From Nitrospinota bacterium (lineage in GTDB: Bacteria > Nitrospinota > Nitrospinia > UBA9942), in contig JACRGN010000069.1 of the NCBI GenBank assembly GCA_016234205.1, positions 1 to 10,023 on the forward strand: 10,023 nt of DNA, given 5' to 3'. A program made the position numbers and the translations under genes. Positions 7,398-10,023 of the stretch are shown here, one piece after another (within the stretch, counting starts at the first letter, position 1; every line of letters starts with the position of its first letter). The notes under the pieces were generated by a model. The model had not been told where the DNA came from, made no database searches, and saw only the letters and a list, made by a program, of their open reading frames with translations.

Positions 7398-7529
7398 AAT
7401 TGAGCGATTTTTAGCCGAAAGCCTTTTCTTAACTGTCATTGCGAGCACCTGAAAGGTGCGTGGCAATCCCCTAAAAAAATGAGATTGCTTCGGCTTCTCC
7501 TCGCAATGACAACAAAGAATCGCTCAATT
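7398..7529. repeat. Nested inverted repeats downstream of the DHC gene
   Basis: An outer perfect 12-bp inverted repeat, AATTGAGCGATT (7398-7409) and AATCGCTCAATT (7518-7529), encloses a second palindromic element with ends GTCATTGCGAG (7435-7445) and CTCGCAATGAC (7500-7510). A small hairpin GCACCT-gaa-AGGTGC lies at 7445-7459. The whole could fold into one long structure. It begins 10 bases after the DHC stop codon on the minus strand and probably ends that transcript. Confidence 0.75.
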
Positions 7530-7538
7530 ATCTAACAT

Positions 7539-8108
7539 TTATTCCTTTGGTATTGAGACTGAATCCTCTTCATAATCACCCTGTGCCGCACCTGTATGAC
7601 AGGAACCACAGTTTGAAAAACTGCCTATGGACTTTCTCTTAAAGACATCCGGCTTTATCTTTCTGTGCTCTTTTAATATGTAAGGAACTTCAGTAATCCT
7701 CAATGGGGCAGATGAGCCAATGCTTTTTAAAATTTTTCCTGCCCATTCAGAACTCCCCCTTTCAGCCGAGTTCCCAGTGAGATATGAGAGTATCTCCTTA
7801 CCTGTCTTATCATCAAGGGCAAGGTTTTCTCCAAAATGCTTATCCGAACCCTTCATCAATGCCTCCCATGACCTCTTGGGAAGAAATTCTGGCGGATATA
7901 AAAAATGGCAGGATGAACATTCACTTTTGTAAGCAGCATTTTCAACAACTATAGCCCTCCCCTCCCCTTCATGCCTTCCACCCTTCTCATGTTTTTCGTG
8001 TCTCCCATGTCTTTCACCCTCTTCATCCTTATCCGCAAAGACAGATGTGTTAATCATCAGGCTTAAAATTAATATCCCGATTGCTAAAAATGTTTTTTCA
8101 ATCTTCAT
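7539..8108 (-). CDS. dhc: Periplasmic diheme cytochrome c (DHC family)
   Basis: Electron carrier expected to link the membrane cytochrome b to SHP in the periplasm. The 189-residue precursor has a signal peptide (about 1-25, ending SVFA). Two heme attachment sites are present: CSSCH (64-68) and CGSCH (167-171). H91 (in HFGE) and H148 (in KEHRK) are shared with the fused DHC domain next door and are the likely distal ligands, giving bis-His hemes. The layout matches the dihaem cytochrome c family: LP-x-x-SW after the first heme, RITEVPY in the middle and a terminal SIPKE. Residues 26-51 form an unusual charged linker rich in His, Glu, Arg and Gly that the fused paralogue lacks. GGGAGG (8113-8118) lies 4 bases before ATG 8108 and supports the start. 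A palindromic repeat separates it from the upstream SHP gene. Confidence 0.88.
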   Translation of the reverse strand: MKIEKTFLAIGILILSLMINTSVFADKDEEGERHGRHEKHEKGGRHEGEGRAIVVENAAYKSECSSCHFLYPPEFLPKRSWEALMKGSDKHFGENLALDDKTGKEILSYLTGNSAERGSSEWAGKILKSIGSSAPLRITEVPYILKEHRKIKPDVFKRKSIGSFSNCGSCHTGAAQGDYEEDSVSIPKE

Positions 8109-8130
8109 ATTTCCTCCCTATTTATTTTTT

Positions 8131-8204
8131 GTCATTACGAGCAAAGCGAAGTAATCTCAGTGTGCCGTTAAGATTGCTTCGTCGCTATCACTCCTCGCAA
8201 TGAC
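8131..8204. repeat. Palindromic dispersed repeat between the SHP and DHC genes
   Basis: Ends are GTCATTACGAG (8131-8141) and CTCGCAATGAC (8194-8204), complementary except for one position, with inner GCGAAGTAATCT and AGATTGCTTCG also pairing. One edge abuts the SHP stop codon (8206-8208), and the other ends 22 bases upstream of the DHC start. In the transcript it would form a stem-loop between the two cistrons. Confidence 0.75.
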
Positions 8205-8205
8205 A

Positions 8206-8631
8206 TTATTGTAACGACATCATAAAAGTAATGAAATCACCCTTTTCCTTTGGTGTGCACTCCCTCTCAAACACCCCTGTGCAGTTCCTCTTAAACCACT
8301 TTTCAACTTTTTCGGGGTCAGCAAATCTTTCCTTATTTGTTGCCGGAGAGAGCGGGTCTATTGGTTTGCCAACAGGTGTTCTTCCCGCCTTTGCAGGGTC
8401 ATCCATGTGGCAAGATGTGCAGGATATCTCTTCTTTTTTTTTAGAGTGCATCCTCTTTAAAAAGTAGAGCTTTTTTCCATCATCAGCACTAAATGCCTTC
8501 CCACCTGAGTCTTTCAGATATTTACTCATAAGAGACTGCATCGGGGCATTCAAATTACCTGCATCTGCAATATTACTAAGAAGCAATACAACAAAAGCCA
8601 ATGCCAATACAAAATATATCTTCTGTCTCAT
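8206..8631 (-). CDS. shp: SHP-type monoheme cytochrome c (DUF1924 family)
   Basis: Sphaeroides heme protein (SHP) is a periplasmic c-type cytochrome known to bind oxygen and nitric oxide at a heme whose distal ligand is an asparagine; its natural reaction is not settled. The 141-residue precursor has a signal peptide (about 1-24, ending IADA), one heme site CTSCH (71-75), and the family pattern GKPIDPLSPATN, then KVEKWFKRNC and REC. N116 next to C117, with C125 close by, matches the Asn ligand and neighbouring disulfide described for Rhodobacter SHP (known for the family; pairing inferred here). The precursor is slightly longer than the mature ~112-residue Rhodobacter protein. A strong Shine-Dalgarno AAAGGAGGT (8637-8645) lies 5 bases before ATG 8631. 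It lies between the fused cytochrome b-DHC gene and the DHC gene, the expected partners. Confidence 0.88.
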   Translation of the reverse strand: MRQKIYFVLALAFVVLLLSNIADAGNLNAPMQSLMSKYLKDSGGKAFSADDGKKLYFLKRMHSKKKEEISCTSCHMDDPAKAGRTPVGKPIDPLSPATNKERFADPEKVEKWFKRNCTGVFERECTPKEKGDFITFMMSLQ

Positions 8632-8657
8632 ACCAAACCTCCTTTCCTATACTTATA

Positions 8658-8827
8658 AACCACAGAGGCACTGAGACACAGAGGAAACCAATAAGGAGAA
8701 ATGGGGAAATTTAAGACAGGGAGAATGGAAAAAATATTTTATTTCCCCTTTTCATCTCTCCATCTTCTCCCTTTCTCCTTAATTTTTTTGCTTTTGTCTC
8801 TCTCTGTGCCTCTGTGTCTCCGTGGTT
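8658..8827. repeat. 170-bp imperfect inverted-repeat element between cytochrome genes
   Basis: The outer arms at 8658-8684 and 8801-8827 are complementary at 22 of 27 positions (CACAGAGGCAC-type sequence), and inner arms near 8693-8707 and 8766-8780 also pair. The interior is A/T-rich. There is no open frame, so this is a non-autonomous, MITE-like or hairpin repeat. The right half recurs at 62-152. It fills most of the 208-base gap between the fused cytochrome b gene and SHP and may separate their transcription. Confidence 0.75.
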
Positions 8828-8839
8828 AAGATTAAGTTT

Positions 8840-9994
8840 TTATTCTTTAGGTATATGAATATCCCTGTCCTCAAATGAGCCGATATCGGAGCCGGGATGA
8901 CAAGCAATACAGTTGCTTTTACTCATTATAGATTCTCTCTTATAAACCTCGTCAGATATCTCAGAGTGTTTTTTCTTCCAGTAGGGTATATCTGTAATCT
9001 TTATCGGGGTATCACCCTCTTTGATTGAATACATTAGCTTTTTTGAGGCTTCAGAGACTGAATGCTCTGCTGAAGCTGAGACAAGATAATCAAGTATCTC
9101 TTTATTAACATTCTCATTGAGGCTCACATCCTCACCAAAATGGTCATTAAGTCCTGACATGAGTTTTTGCCATGATGAGGCAGGAAGAAGGTTTGGATGA
9201 AAACCTATATGACATGACTTTGCACACTCCTCTACCCATTTCTTGTTATGTTTCAATTCCAGCACAAATCCTTTATCATTCACAACTTGCATCTTTTCCT
9301 TGGAAAAATCGGTTTTACCTTCAGGGGGAAGATATAGAAGCCCCAATCCTCCAAGTATTGCAACAAATATCCCAACAATAAGCCTTGCCGCTGTAAGACC
9401 CTCGCCGGGCTTCATATGAGAGACCCTCTCACTCCATGACTCCATATCCTCCTTATAGCCTGTAAACATAGAGTAGATAATGTTTTCCTTTAGTATGAAC
9501 TGATGAATCAATGCAGCACTTATATGTGTAACTATAATTACAACTGCAATATCCGCTAAAATCAGATGTATAACCCTTACAATGAGAGCAGTCTTAAATG
9601 TAAAGAAACCTGCCGCTATCCCCCTCCCCTCTTCTCCACCGTAAACAATTACCCCTGTTAATGATATTACTGCGGTTATAAGGAGCATGAATAATACTAC
9701 CCACCCTACGGCAGGATTATGTCCGAGGAATCTCGGAATATCCAGTTTGACTGCCTTTAAAATATATGATTTAACCTCACTCCAACCTCTGATAAAGTCC
9801 GAGAATCTTGCATATCTGTTCCCTGTGAACCCCCACAGTATCCTGAATACTATAAGACCGAGTGCGATGTACCCTGCTGCAGCATGGTATTCAAGAAGCC
9901 ACTCACTCTCTGATGTGAAATATGCCCCTACATAAGCCAATACAAGAAACCAGTGAAAAATACGTGTAGGCAAATCCCATACCTTGATTTTCAT
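8840..9994 (-). CDS. Cytochrome b561 fused to a diheme cytochrome c domain
   Basis: Predicted to take electrons from quinol in the membrane and pass them through its own periplasmic DHC domain to soluble carriers. Residues 1-190 are a bacterial di-heme cytochrome b561 domain: it opens with the typical VWDLPTRIFHW, has helices near 12-28, 36-54, 96-117 and 138-166, and likely heme ligands H14, H37, H143 and H157. A further helix (about 203-221) anchors the C-terminal part. Residues about 250-384 resemble the separate DHC protein: H285 and H343 as distal ligands, second heme site CIACH (362-366), end HIPKE. The first heme site is CAKSCH (257-262), a CX3CH variant. In proteobacterial SHP operons the b and DHC genes are usually separate; here they are one. 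ATG 9994 has no Shine-Dalgarno sequence but is fixed by the conserved start. The upstream region is cut by the window end. Confidence 0.9.
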   Translation of the reverse strand: MKIKVWDLPTRIFHWFLVLAYVGAYFTSESEWLLEYHAAAGYIALGLIVFRILWGFTGNRYARFSDFIRGWSEVKSYILKAVKLDIPRFLGHNPAVGWVVLFMLLITAVISLTGVIVYGGEEGRGIAAGFFTFKTALIVRVIHLILADIAVVIIVTHISAALIHQFILKENIIYSMFTGYKEDMESWSERVSHMKPGEGLTAARLIVGIFVAILGGLGLLYLPPEGKTDFSKEKMQVVNDKGFVLELKHNKKWVEECAKSCHIGFHPNLLPASSWQKLMSGLNDHFGEDVSLNENVNKEILDYLVSASAEHSVSEASKKLMYSIKEGDTPIKITDIPYWKKKHSEISDEVYKRESIMSKSNCIACHPGSDIGSFEDRDIHIPKE

Positions 9995-10023
9995 AATTAG
10001 ATTTTAAACTTTTATTTATTAAA

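Noticed and set aside
8652..8657. TATAAG as a -10 box for the SHP gene on the minus strand
   Set aside because: The implied transcription start would fall in the SHP ribosome binding site, and no -35 is found at proper distance inside the repeat arm.

Overview
The window is AT-rich DNA, probably from an uncultured or anaerobic to microaerophilic Gram-negative bacterium. The evidence is exported c-type cytochromes, a membrane pyrophosphatase of a divergent type, a GAF histidine kinase, a GGDEF protein, and an unusually high density of short palindromic dispersed repeats. The repeats of the form GTCATTGCGAG...CTCGCAATGAC and the CACAGAGGCAC-type arms are, from memory, common in genomes such as Nitrospirota, Schekmanbacteria-like lineages and some Deltaproteobacteria. 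The taxon remains inference.

Left part (1-708): no large gene. It holds an imperfect hairpin, a half copy of a long inverted-repeat element, a GC-rich palindromic repeat, a possible 47-residue one-helix membrane peptide (440-583), a promoter-like sequence and a strong intrinsic-terminator-like hairpin directly before the next gene. Then comes hppA (709-3129, +), a membrane H+/Na+-type pyrophosphatase of a divergent, predicted K+-independent subfamily. Tail to tail with it lies the 5' remnant of an ArsB/NhaD-type ion permease on the minus strand (3103-3273), with promoter, ribosome binding site and start codon still recognisable but about 90% of the gene missing.

Middle part (3368-7269): a hybrid sensor kinase (8 membrane helices, GAF, HisKA, HATPase, receiver) on the plus strand, converging on a GAF-GGDEF diguanylate cyclase on the minus strand. 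A 70-bp palindrome separates their 3' ends. The kinase carries an in-frame dispersed repeat (3622-3772) translated as about 51 residues in a cytoplasmic loop.

Right part (7539-9994, minus strand): a three-gene cytochrome module, in transcription order a cytochrome b561 fused to a diheme cytochrome c (DHC) domain, a monoheme SHP-type cytochrome (DUF1924/SHP family) and a separate diheme cytochrome c. By analogy with the SHP/DHC/cytochrome b operons known in proteobacteria, electrons would run from the quinone pool through the b-type hemes to the periplasmic DHC hemes and on to SHP, which can bind small diatomic ligands. The physiological substrate is not settled. The neighbouring kinase and cyclase may regulate or respond to this chain, but the sequence alone does not show it. 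All three spacers around the SHP and DHC genes contain palindromic repeats.
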